From Eutypa lata (lineage: Eukaryota > Ascomycota > Sordariomycetes > Xylariales > Diatrypaceae), in the NCBI GenBank assembly GCA_022661535.1, contig JAKULF010000006.1, forward strand, positions 806,001 to 870,000: a stretch of 64,000 bases of DNA, written 5' to 3'. Shown in pieces: positions 12,288-23,144 of the stretch (position 1 is its first letter; each line of letters starts with the position of its first letter). Position numbers and translations under genes: made by a program. A model generated the notes under the pieces. It saw nothing but the letters and a program-made list of their open reading frames with translations, was not told the DNA's origin and ran no database searches.

Positions 12288-15200
12288 ATGGCTAAATATC
12301 TAGTTTCCCTTATAATATTGGGGTGTATTGCCGGAGTGCAGGCTGGCAATGACTTGTCCGACTTCTCTAATAACCTTGCGACGGATTTGGGTCCCCTTCT
12401 GGCCCTTTTCGGAGACTCGATCACCGTACAGTACTTGAGCGAGAGCACAAGCTTCCTAGACTACTTCATCTTTGCCATGGCCCCAATTGGAATTATCACC
12501 GCCATTGTTTCTACAATCCGAGTCTGTGGCAGCTCGTCCCTACGCGCCTTCATAGGCCGATCTCAAGAGGGCGAGTCTTCCATTGAGGCTGCTCTCGTAA
12601 GCATATTTTGCAGTTTCCTATAGTCCCACTTTCGACCGCTTCTCCTATCCTCTTCTTGCCCCAATATCATGGTGGAGCTTGATATATTGGCGTCCAACTC
12701 GTCCTGCGTTATCTAGAATGAGAAGAGACTAACTTCAGCTATTCCAGTGCACTTCTACTAGTCGCGATGTCTGCGAGATGTTTAATAAGGGCGGTATCAC
12801 CCGCGTCCTTGGCCGACCGACAATCCTTGAGTTGATTCAAGATCCGCGCATTCGGAACGGGCAGGGCCTGGATCTCTTTCGGAATTATTTAGATCGTTCG
12901 ATATCATCTGAGACATCATCTGAATGGAGTCGTACCACCCCTGCTCCCAAGCATGACTCGAACAGCCAGACTGAGATGCTCGCACCGACTCCAAATCTGT
13001 CGCTGAACGTTGGGATCATACAACGGTCGCGATGGGTTTTCTTCGCTGTTGCCGCTACTGGGCTCTTACTCGAATCATTCACTCTTGCCTTCGCCGGTGT
13101 TGGAGTTTGGGTTTTCGACTGGACTCTTAACGAGGGTGCTGGCGGTGCCGCGCGAGATTACGCCCCGACTATGTTCATCCTAGGGTATGTATTAAAATAT
13201 CTTGTCCCTAAACTTCCAGGCCTCTTTCCTGGAAAGGTCTCTTAGCTTCATTCCTTTCCCTACCTCATTACCGCCGTATACAGAGCTTTCCCGGAAACAA
13301 GGTATCACGCGAGCGATAATGTATTAACAGACACGCAGGACTATCCTGTTGAGCAGGGGGATGTGGAGCTGTGCAGCCCTTATTGGGCAGACTACACATG
13401 AAATTCGATATAAGCGACAAGATCAACCAGACACCTGGCTGTCACAACTCATGTGGCTACAACCTGGGCCTCAGGTCATCGGAGACCAAAGCTTTGATTC
13501 CTTCGCCTTCTTTGAGAAGGAAGGCAAGCGCCTGAAGATATGGACATCGTCAACAAAAGATCTAAGCAAGAAATATGAGGTACATACTTGGATTGCCGTA
13601 TTGATGGTACTAGTAGGGTACGTAATGCAATTCATAGGGCTCCGCGGAATGGTAGCCTGGATCTCTATTACACAGCTTGGCGTCACGATTATCATGAGTC
13701 TTCTGCGGGGAATACTCCGCGCAGAAAGGCTCAACAAACACGACAATGAGTTGAACGGTATTCCCGACTTAGTGGCGAAGCGGGAGCTTGACTGGCTTGC
13801 ATTTGAGTTGGTCAAGCGATCATCTGGCAAGTCAACGCCGGACCAAAATCCGTCTTGGCACTTCTATGGACGTTGTAGCACTGCGAAAGAGCAGCAGGAT
13901 AGCGCCCAAACGCCCTCCGAGCACGCGAGCGGTTCAACGCAAAGCGGTAATGATCTTTCAACAATTACTACGAATTGGACACATACAGAACCTCATAAAA
14001 GGGGTTTCGGATGCGAAGATTTACTTTCAATCCGGACTAGGCTGGCTTACCTTACTGGGCATACCTTCCATATATCTGGTATCAACAATGGTCGTTACCA
14101 GGCATGGAAAGATGACTACGTTCATGTCCGTAACAACGCACGAAAACTATCAACTGCTATTTGTTCGGCTGCAAGTATTCTTCACAAGGGCCAAATTTCA
14201 AAGCGATATGAACTTTCCGTGCAAGCGCTTAGTGGAGCTCATCAATATAGATCAATGGACACATTGCTGCCACTCATGCCACCACCACAAGATTCCTTCC
14301 AAGCTACTTGGCACACGGACTCTGCTATGCTTGAGGCCATTCTTGGCCTCTGGATGTGGTCACTGATCTACGACCCGGAATCTCTAGCCATTGATAACTA
14401 TGGTAATACCATATCCATGGCTGAAGGGATTAAGCAGGCAAGAATTATAGCTGCTAAAACTCGACAAAAGCCATATGGGCAACCGCTAATGGACCTTTGG
14501 TTTGGCCCTGATACTGTACATCTGAGTGACGGCATGATCACTCTACCACAAAGAGAAAGCCATGGAGGTCTGGCAGACTTGCGTCACACTAACGATGAAG
14601 AAATCCCACTGGGTCCACGGTCAAAAGTACGATTCTTTGGCTGGGATGCAATTCATCAAGAGTTGGTTTCCGAAGCCATGAATGTAGGGAGTGATACACC
14701 AACAACACATCAGACTAGTCCAGTCCCCCCTACGAGCATGCATATCCAGTTCGTCTATACTGAACAATCTTTGATTGAAATATGCATGCAGGAACTGTTT
14801 ACTGCGATCATTATGTCGCTTCTAAGCCTTGTAGGCACGGGTGAGACGACTTTTTCAGAAAGTGATGGCCGTGTCCGGATGAAAAACCCCGTCGTCGCAA
14901 GCCTTGCTGCAGTATTTACCGAGGCCAGTTTAGGGACACGCTCTGACGCCTTGATGTGCCTTGTGCCGGCATTAGGAGAGAAATGTCTTCCTACTCATGA
15001 TGACTTACTAAGTGGATTAGTTAAGGAGGCAAAGGCCTATCGAAAATCGTTAGAATGGGAACGTGCGGAGACCTTGCTACGATGGGCATGCGAGTACTTC
15101 ATTGAAGCACATATCCAGGATAAAACTTCGACTTCGGCAACTGATATTGGCAGCCCAATAAAGCAGATCTTTCGAGAAACGATGGAATTTTATCGCTTGT

Positions 15201-17125
15201 TTTTAGCAAGCTATTTTGCTGGAGATCAAAAAGAGAAAGAGAAAAAGGTTTTCGCAGCAAATGGGTTTTCTTGGGTGGAAGAGAAATACAAACAAGTTCG
15301 GGATGTATACATTAGTGAGCTCCATGGCTGCTATCAATACGTCCTCAACTCGAATAACCCTCGTCCGAAGGATGAGTGGCTTCTGAAGAAAGAATTCATC
15401 CAAGCAATCCGAGAACGAAGGCGGAAAGATGCATTATACTGGCTTTGTTTCCTTGATGCCTCTGATTTCCATCGAGGGGATGAAACCAATCGAGCGGGCA
15501 CTGGGAGGTATGGGAGGTTGGACGAAGCATTGCCCCTATGCGTGCGTAACGAATGGGACGAACTCACGCAAGCCTGCCTTGAAATGGACGCGAACCCGTC
15601 CGGGAAAGATCAAGAGGGGAGAACCGCGCTTTCGTACAGCGCCGAACTCGGACTGGATCGATGGGTTACGAGATTCATAAAGATTGGCAAATCCTTGGAT
15701 GAAAGGGACCGCAATTTTATGACACCCTTCGATTGGGCTGTTAAAGGGAAGCATTTGAAAAGCATTTTCGATCTAATGAAATCCGGGAAGATATACTATG
15801 CTCATTCTCTTTGGAGTCCGAAATACGAACATGACAAGGCTTATGTGCAATTCTTACTCGAGAATAATATTGATAATATGTCTTGGAGAACCTTTTTTGG
15901 GGAGAAGGTAGATCAGGGTGACGAGATAACTGTAAAACTCTTGCTCGATCACGATGCTTCTGCTTGCTTTCGAGAGTATTCCCAGACGCCAGTATATCGG
16001 TCGCTAGTGAATGAAAACTACTCCATGCTCCGACTGCTCTTAGAAAAGGGGGCCGATACCTCATTGACATCATTTGAGGAGTTACCATTACGGGTGCGGG
16101 GAGCAGCTGATGTACCCGGTTTTGAATTTTCGTTCTCGCCGTGGCGCACACCATTAGCAAGAGCCGCGGGTTGTGGAGACATAGGTCTTGTGCAACTACT
16201 TCTTAAGGCGGGCGCAGCAACGGAGGAATATAGTTTGGGCAACACTGTAGGGGATCCGCCCATTTACTGGGCGCTAAGAATGGGACATCCTGCCATCGTG
16301 CGAATTCTGCTTGAATATGGTGCTAGTGTAACAAGAGAGAAGACTGGGAGTTCCTTGAGGCCGCTTACATTTGCAGCGATAATGGGAGAGGTTGAATCGG
16401 TGAAAGTATTGTTGGAGTATGACAAGGATATCGAAAGTGCTCACAGAGGGTTGACGGTAGATTATGATAATTATGGTGGGCCACACAGGGACGGTGTTGG
16501 TTTGGAGGTGTACACACCCCTAACCTGGGCCGCAAAGTATGGGCAGCACTCCACTATTCGAACACTACTCGAAGAGGGAGCAGCGGATATCGAGGGCAGG
16601 TCCGGCGACGCGACGCCGTTGTGGGCAGCCGCCGAAGAGGGCCACATAGCCTCGGTGCTGCTCTTACTCCAAAAGGGTGCCAATATAGAGAACAAAGACA
16701 AAAAGGGACGAACAGCGCTCGAAGCAGCAGCAATGAAGGGACAGGAAGAGGCGGTCCGAGTTTTGTTCGAGAAGGGCGGCAACATCCACCATAGGAATAA
16801 TGCTGGGGATACGCTACTTTGGACGGCAGCATGGTACGGACAACAGGGTGTTGTGAAGCTGTTGCTCGGGATGGAAGAATACGGTGCTTATGCGGAATTA
16901 CAGGACGATAAATGGTTTACCACCTTGGAAAAAAGAAAGAACGACAACCAGAGGGACTTGCAGAATGAGAGATGGGACCTTGAACAAAAAGGATATGGTG
17001 GACAGTGCTCGTATTTTAAAGAAGTGAGAGAGAAGTTTGAGGCGATAATGCCGAGCGTAAGAGACTGCGCGAAAATAATAGAAGCGGCATATTCTGTTGC
17101 TAGTTCACTTGATAATGTACCTTAG
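12288..17125 (+). CDS. Large fungal membrane protein with C-terminal ankyrin repeats
   Basis: Three exons (12288-12596, 12748-13184, 13339-17125) encode 1510 residues. The N-terminus has a signal-like helix (residues 1-19), then a membrane segment around 62-83. A block of family-specific sequence follows (SSSLRAFIGRSQEG, CTSTSRDVCEMFNKGGITRVLGRPTILE). More membrane helices lie near 195-220, 240-262 and 330-370. A long soluble middle (~400-950) has no domain I recognise. From about 1000 to 1450 come ankyrin-type repeats, clearest at TPLWAAAEEGHIASVLLLLQ and GRTALEAAAMKGQEEAVRVL. Proteins of this layout are common in Pezizomycotina genomes and are often annotated only as ankyrin repeat proteins; their function is not established. 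The start at 12288 is chosen because the signal-like helix begins there. Confidence 0.8.
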
Positions 17126-17260
17126 CAGAAGTGCTAGCTACCTAGGTAGGTAGCTTACAAGGCTTGGTTTATAATAGATAAATGTTAACCTTGTGCCTGA
17201 GTTTTAAGATAATAATGACTTTTGATTAATCATATAATGGATTTTTTTTAAAATAATTAA

Positions 17261-17278
17261 TATATATATATATATATA
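17261..17278. repeat. TA dinucleotide run
   Basis: Nine TA units in an AT-rich spacer; a simple microsatellite. Confidence 0.9.
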
Positions 17279-17313
17279 AAGTTATCACAAGCCTTAAGCT
17301 AATGCTGCCACTA

Positions 17314-17511
17314 CTTAACCACCTACCTACACCTAGCAGATTAATTGCTACCACCACTTAGCTGCCATATTTATTTGCTTTTAAAACTATTACCTTTAAA
17401 ATGACTTCTCTAAAGCTATTCATACTTCAAAGTAGTTGCAGCAACTACATAGTGTAATTGCAGCCAGGTGGTAATGGCAGTAAGTCTGCCGGGTGTAGGT
17501 AGGTGGTTAGG
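17314..17511. repeat. Inverted repeat, 27-bp arms
   Basis: The arm at 17314-17340 matches the reverse complement of 17485-17511 at 24 of 27 positions; all three differences are transitions. The shared core reads GTGTAGGTAGGTGGTTA on one strand. Weaker similarity continues outward by ~15 bp. It could be a small foldback element or a miniature inverted-repeat transposon remnant; no clear target duplication was found. Confidence 0.55.
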
Positions 17512-17677
17512 TGGGTCACTGCAGATTAATAAAAAAAAACACTTCACTTCAGATTCAATAAAGCTCTTTCTTATAAACTATTTACGGCATACTACATCCT
17601 TCAACCACAGTGACATATACGATGGCATAATGCAGCCAACAGTGTATTCTTTGTCCCTGTCATGAGGTCTTTGCAAG

Positions 17678-19525
17678 CTAGGCACGCTCTTCTGCAAGCT
17701 TGGCACGCTTCTCTATGAGGTCGGCACGCTCTCTTGCGAGCTTGGCACGCGGCTCCATCGTAAGCTTGGCACGCTCTCCCGCAAGCTTGACACGCTCTTC
17801 TGCAAGCTTGGCACGCTTCTCCATGAGGTTGGCACGTTCCCTCATAAACTCGGCATACTTCTCGAGCGTCACCCTTTGGACGGTCCACTTGCCAGCAGCA
17901 TTGAATTCCCTCAGCGCCTGCTGAACACGATTGCTCATCGACACCTCAGCTTCCCGCAACCATTTCCTTGGGTCGAATTTCCCCTTGTTCGGCTGGGTAT
18001 CATTAGGGTCAGCCTTGGTCCCGACAGGCGACTCCAGGCGGTCCGCATGTGTCACCATCCAGTCGCGAACAGGTTTAGTGTAGGTGAACTGAGTATCAGT
18101 GTCTATGTTGACTTTGACTACACCGTGTTGGATTCCCGTCAGGAATTCTTCCTTGGCCGAGCCAGAGCCGCCGTGGAAGACAAGGAAGACGGGGTTCTTC
18201 GTCTCCGGGTCCTCGTTCGTATCAACCTCTTCGGGGTTCATGTCATCGGGCTCGTCTGGAACTATAGCGCCAGGAATATCTCCATTCGAGTTTTGGAGCT
18301 TTGCCTTCACGTACTTTTGGTGCTTGCCGAGCAGCCAAGGTCTGAGCTTGACCGCACCTGGCTTGTAAAGACCATGCACGTTACCGAATGCTGCAGTGAA
18401 CCAGTAGTGTTAGCTTCCACTTATATGTCTGTAATGGTAGATTTTTCGCAAGCACAGGGTTACTTACCGGCAGCAATAGAAAAGTTTGTAGAAACTTCCT
18501 GGAGGCTATCGTAGACTTCCCAGATGTCTGCCGGGTTAGTGTACAACTTCTTCCTGTCAGCGTTCTCATTGTTGACTCCATCCTCCTCGCCACCAGTGAT
18601 ACCGATCTGCCATCAGGTTAGTCTAGGCCGACATTACGCATCTAGCCAGGGGTACATACCTCCATCTCCAACCATGTTCCTGCTTCCTTGCTCTTCTTCA
18701 GGCGCTCCTTGGTCTCCTTGATGTTTACCTCATTGGATGAAACTGAAAGATCGATCATGTGGGAGCTGAATAAAGGCTCCTTCAGCCCAGCATTGATTTC
18801 TTCCTGGACAGCTTTAATACTCTCTTGGATCGCGAGTACTTTCTTCTGGAGTACTCTATCGTCCTTGGAAGACTGAAGCTCAGCCTGTGTTTTCTTGAGA
18901 AGCTCTTCACGGTATGTTTTGAGACCCCTCACGCGCCCCTGGTAAGCTGCGTTGTGTTCAATGTTGGCTTCAAGCAGGCCATCGAGCCAAGGAAGATCTT
19001 CCAGTTTGCAGTGATCGGTGTGCAATACCACAGGAATTCCATAGAAAGGTGCAACAGAGCGAATAAAATTAGCAGCCCCGATGGATCCTCGGATCATGAC
19101 CTCTTGGCTAGTCTTCAGCAGTTCTTCCGGGCCCTTGTTAATACCCTTGCCGCCAAGAAACTCCGCGCCACCACTCGAGACCTGGAGGATAATAGGGGCC
19201 TTTGCGTTTTGGGCAGCCTCAAGGGCAGCAATGATCGTTGAAGTCGAGGTTACCTGCAGTCTGTGTTCAGCTATTGTACGTCTCCATTGTCGCCAGCTAT
19301 ACAGTGGAAAGGTAAGATAATACATACATTGATAGCTGGGATGGCAAATTTGTTGTCGCGAGCATACTCGAAGAGCGTCCGGACATCGTCGCCGACAATT
19401 ACGCCTGCATGTCGTCTGAGATCTGCAGGGTAGAATGGCACCAAAATATGGTTTTTATCGCCCACAGGTTTGGTATCGTCAATTTTAGACGGTAAGCCGT
19501 TGTTGACGGTGATTGGCACGTCCAT
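17678..19525 (-). CDS. Class II fructose-bisphosphate aldolase with coiled-coil insertion and repeat tail
   Basis: Four exons (19525-19328, 19253-18660, 18606-18468, 18390-17678) give 547 residues; ordinary fungal Fba1 is ~360. The enzyme interconverts fructose 1,6-bisphosphate with dihydroxyacetone phosphate and glyceraldehyde 3-phosphate. The core is intact: HTDHC (D146, zinc ligand H147), EMEIGITGGEEDGV, AAFGNVHGLY, LVFHGGSGSAKEEF and VKVNIDTDTQF. Three additions stand out: ~50 extra residues (about 165-222, rich in K/E/Q, probably helical) before EPLFSSHM; an acidic loop containing PDEPDDMNPEEVDTNED before the phosphate-binding GGSGS; and a 57-residue tail of RAKLAEER-like units. Intron lengths are 74, 53 and 77 bp. 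It is probably a second aldolase paralogue with an altered assembly or location rather than the housekeeping copy; that is inference. Confidence 0.88.
17680..17850 (-). repeat. ~21-bp coding tandem repeats of aldolase tail
   Basis: Imperfect tandem units of about 21-24 bp share a core of GCTTGGCACGCTCT on the + strand. They encode alternating KRAKLAEE, ERVKLAGE and PRAKLARE-type heptads, giving a highly charged, probably helical tail. Copies differ by point changes and one Pro-containing unit. Confidence 0.85.
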
Positions 19526-22500
19526 GGTGGTTATCTAATGAATCTCAAGGTTAAGATATTGTAAACATGCAATGGTTGATACTATATCCATAATTGTCAG
19601 AAACAGGGCATCAGAGCAAGGGCTGAAGGGGTTTATCTTGATTTCGGGACGGAAGTATTTAGTGAGACAAGTGGGATGATAATGCGGATTGAATAGGGTG
19701 GAACGAAATGGTGGGGTCACGTTGTTGAGGAGAGGTTGAGGAGGGGTTAAGTGAGATTTTATGCGTGAATTTGGACCAAGTCAGTCTTGCTGGATTTGGT
19801 ATGAAAGTCTACCTAGTAGAGGTGAGGATGGATGGGACGGAATGGTGTGCCAGTGTCAGACAAGTCACTGGTGGTATTTTGTTGTCCACTTACTAGGTTG
19901 CCTCCTATGTAGGGTTGGATTGGAGGAAGATAAAAAGGGTATGAGGGAGTTGAGAAGAGATTTCAAGGGAAGAGATCGCGGGGGAGAGTCCAGCTTTTGA
20001 TCCAAAACCCAAACATCCAAGTGGGGTAATTCTTTCCTTCACGTTGTCGGACCTTTTCGATGGCAACAGTCCAAGCTGCACTTGCATTTATTACATATTA
20101 CACTGGCTTTTATCTCCACTTATCTACATACAAGAGGTACCTAGCACTGCAGTTTCATACATACATACACTTGTGCTACTTGACGTTAGTTGATAGGAGT
20201 GAGATAGGTGAGGTCTACAAGGTTAGTCTAGATCCAACTGTTGAAGAGCTGTGTCCGGTATCATCTTATCACTACATATGCATCATCTATGGGCATATTA
20301 CTTTCGTCTCTCCTACATGTTCACCGGTGTAATATTATAATGATATATTCTATCAACTGAATATTATCATTCATATCTATTGCATTTTCAATGATCTAAT
20401 GTGCTTGGCCAAGTAGGTATTCATTGATAACTTTCTGTACATCAAATAATTGATGTTTTATAAACAACCTTGGCAGCAACTGGACACCACATTGCCCCTC
20501 CTTGACCCCTCTGCCCCTCCTCGTACCTTCAAATGTCTTGGCGTAGCTCAGTAGATTTCTGCGTACCACTTCCTATTTAGGAAAGGACAATCGCATTTTA
20601 AAATGACGTATTTGTTTTCTGCGATTGACTCGTTGATGATTTTAAAGGCGCAACACCGAGAGAGGGAAAGACAGAGAGCATTGGCAATTGCGTGAATTAT
20701 GGAAATATTATCTCGCGTATCAAGGCTGTTCTTAGTAATAGAAATTTCAGAATTGGCACATGGTCGCGATGAACTCTGGGCAACAGGTAGGATCGAACGT
20801 TATCGAATTCAAATTGACATATGTTGTTGAGGCTATTTGCCCAGAGTATGCACCTACAAACTACCTACATGGTACCTACGTAATGTTTAACTATCTGAGG
20901 TACATACATGTATGGATATACATACGTTGACGTTCGGTGAGGTATCCGGTGGGGCGGGAATTCAGCAACGGGCGGTTCCAGCCATCCAGTCATTTTCCGC
21001 CAGTCCAGACCTGTGCCTTCCCTAGTACATACGGAGGTACCCAGTAGTGTTAGGTAATACCATATATTTCAATTTTATTATGTATGCATGATTCCCGATG
21101 ACGATGAAACCCCAGCCCAGAGGTCGTCTCGTATGTAGTTACCTACCTATAGGTAGACGCAGGCGATTCCGCGAAATCTGCCGATTGCTCGGGATAGCGC
21201 CCCGCCACCAGCGCGGAATCTCACGGGGTAATCGGTTCTACATACATAGTAGTAGAAGCCCATGAATTGCCCCGGCAATCCTATCCTCGGGTATTACCAG
21301 CGACGAAAACAATCGTGACGGCGGTGGGCAAGCAAAACATGAAGCTCAGCTCTTCTTTCAAAATTCAAAAGAAAAATATGACAGCTGAGCTATTATGACG
21401 ATGGATGATGATGCACGTAACAAGGGCGGCGCTACTACTCTGGAACTCGGCCAAACGGTGGGGTGTCCAGCTCCATTCAATACCCCCTTTTCCCCCTTCT
21501 CTATGATGAAATGGCCGAAAAATGCTAGAGCATCTGAGCATTGGTTATTACTCCACGATGATTGCGTCCCCTCCACTCAGCGGCAGATACAACCAATACA
21601 GTATGGTGGCGATAGATAGGCATCAACGGGTAGATCACGTATGTACATAGGCAATAGGGAGGTCTTCCGGACCTAACCGACTTTTGTTACCCAATTTTCC
21701 GATTCGCCGGCCATCATTCCGGCTACACTTAAGGTACTCCAGCGTTAAAAATGGCCCATTAATCCTCCGTTAGGTAGTCTGGCTGTCTGGATAGGGAAGC
21801 AGGAGGAAAAGTTTACCGGCTTTTTCTCATCGACAGGCGGCATTCTAGCCGTGGAAGGGCTTGGAAGATGGGTGGAAAAAATAAAAAAAAGGGGAGAAAA
21901 GAATTATGGATAGTTTCGAAGCCCCATAAAACAACAAACATCATTGATGCTATCAATCTTTCTGTCTGTCTACCGCCCAGGTGGGTGACAGAAAAATTGA
22001 CGGACCTTACCTACGCGGACTGTATCGAAACGCCAACTTTTATGTCACCCACTGCCGCCTTACCGCGTTCCACAAGTTATGTATGCAGGCAGGAGTTCAA
22101 TTGCATCAATGACTTAGAAGCAGATATACACACCATGTAGAACCACGTAGAAGGTTCAATGAGACTACTACTACCACCACTACTTGACGATCTGCTACGT
22201 ATGCTTATGTACTCTATGACCCCGCTACTCTGAGCAGCGCCTTTCTCCATGTAAGCAGTTACAGGAGACATAAAAACAAAAGTGCGTCCCCTCGCATCAT
22301 AGCGTCCCGGTGACCAGTTTCGGTTGCCGCAGATGCAAATGTAAATGCAAGAGTGAAGAAGTATACAATAGTAAGTTTGTATACGCTGGCTAGCTGGCTG
22401 GATGGCAGATAGACGCTCTCATCGCTAGTGCTGCCAAGGCACTTCCTATGTGTGTATGTTACCCTAAGTTTTCTCTTGACATGTTCTGAGGTATATCTAT

Positions 22501-23144
22501 CCATCTACGCCATCTCCCGTGTCCAAACAATGCTATGATTGCGTGTGCGCGTCCGCCTGTATGCGAAGATGATGGGGCCCCTTTGTCGCAAAAAATCAAC
22601 GCCCATCCATTTATGCATGCATGTCCGTTAAATGCCGTAAACCCTGTAAGGGGAGGGTGAGTACGGGGTGTATGTAGCGATCGATGCGAAGAATCGCATG
22701 TTTTCCAGTTCAGGGGGGGCAAGGGGCGGGCAGAATGATTTGCCCCATTCCGTCTCTATGAGATGTTGGGAAAGTATATCTGTCTGTATTTGTATCATGT
22801 AGCTTCTCCATCGCTCACACTACCTATGTATGTAATGGTTTCCAGCTCTCTTGGAGAGAGGACGTTGACTCGAAAATTCCACGTTTGGTGGCATCTCTAT
22901 GTGCTGTTGTTGCATCGGTATCGCTGATACTAGCATCGGCCTCTTCGGTGGTGTCGTATCCCATATACTCATTCCATGTGCGTCTAACGGACCCTCTAAT
23001 ATCTTGCACGATCCCATCAACGGCGCATCCAACCTTCCACAGCACATCTCCAAGCCCACATGTACTACTACAGCCCTGGCAGCCAATGCACTGGTCGGCA
23101 GCTGCGTTATGGGATCCTGGCCCGAGCAATCGACGTCCGCCCTG
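19526..23144. other. Long intergenic region
   Basis: No supported gene in 3.6 kb. The part next to 19526 is the aldolase promoter. The rest has many stops and dispersed TACCTAC, TACATAC and TAGGTA motifs (for example 20860-20930 and 21140-21250). No tRNA or repeat element was recognised. Confidence 0.45.

Larger units (their letters stand above)
17126..17677. other. Intergenic region with inverted repeat
   Basis: A convergent spacer between the ankyrin gene and the aldolase. It is AT-rich and holds a TA dinucleotide run and an inverted repeat, listed separately. Confidence 0.45.
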
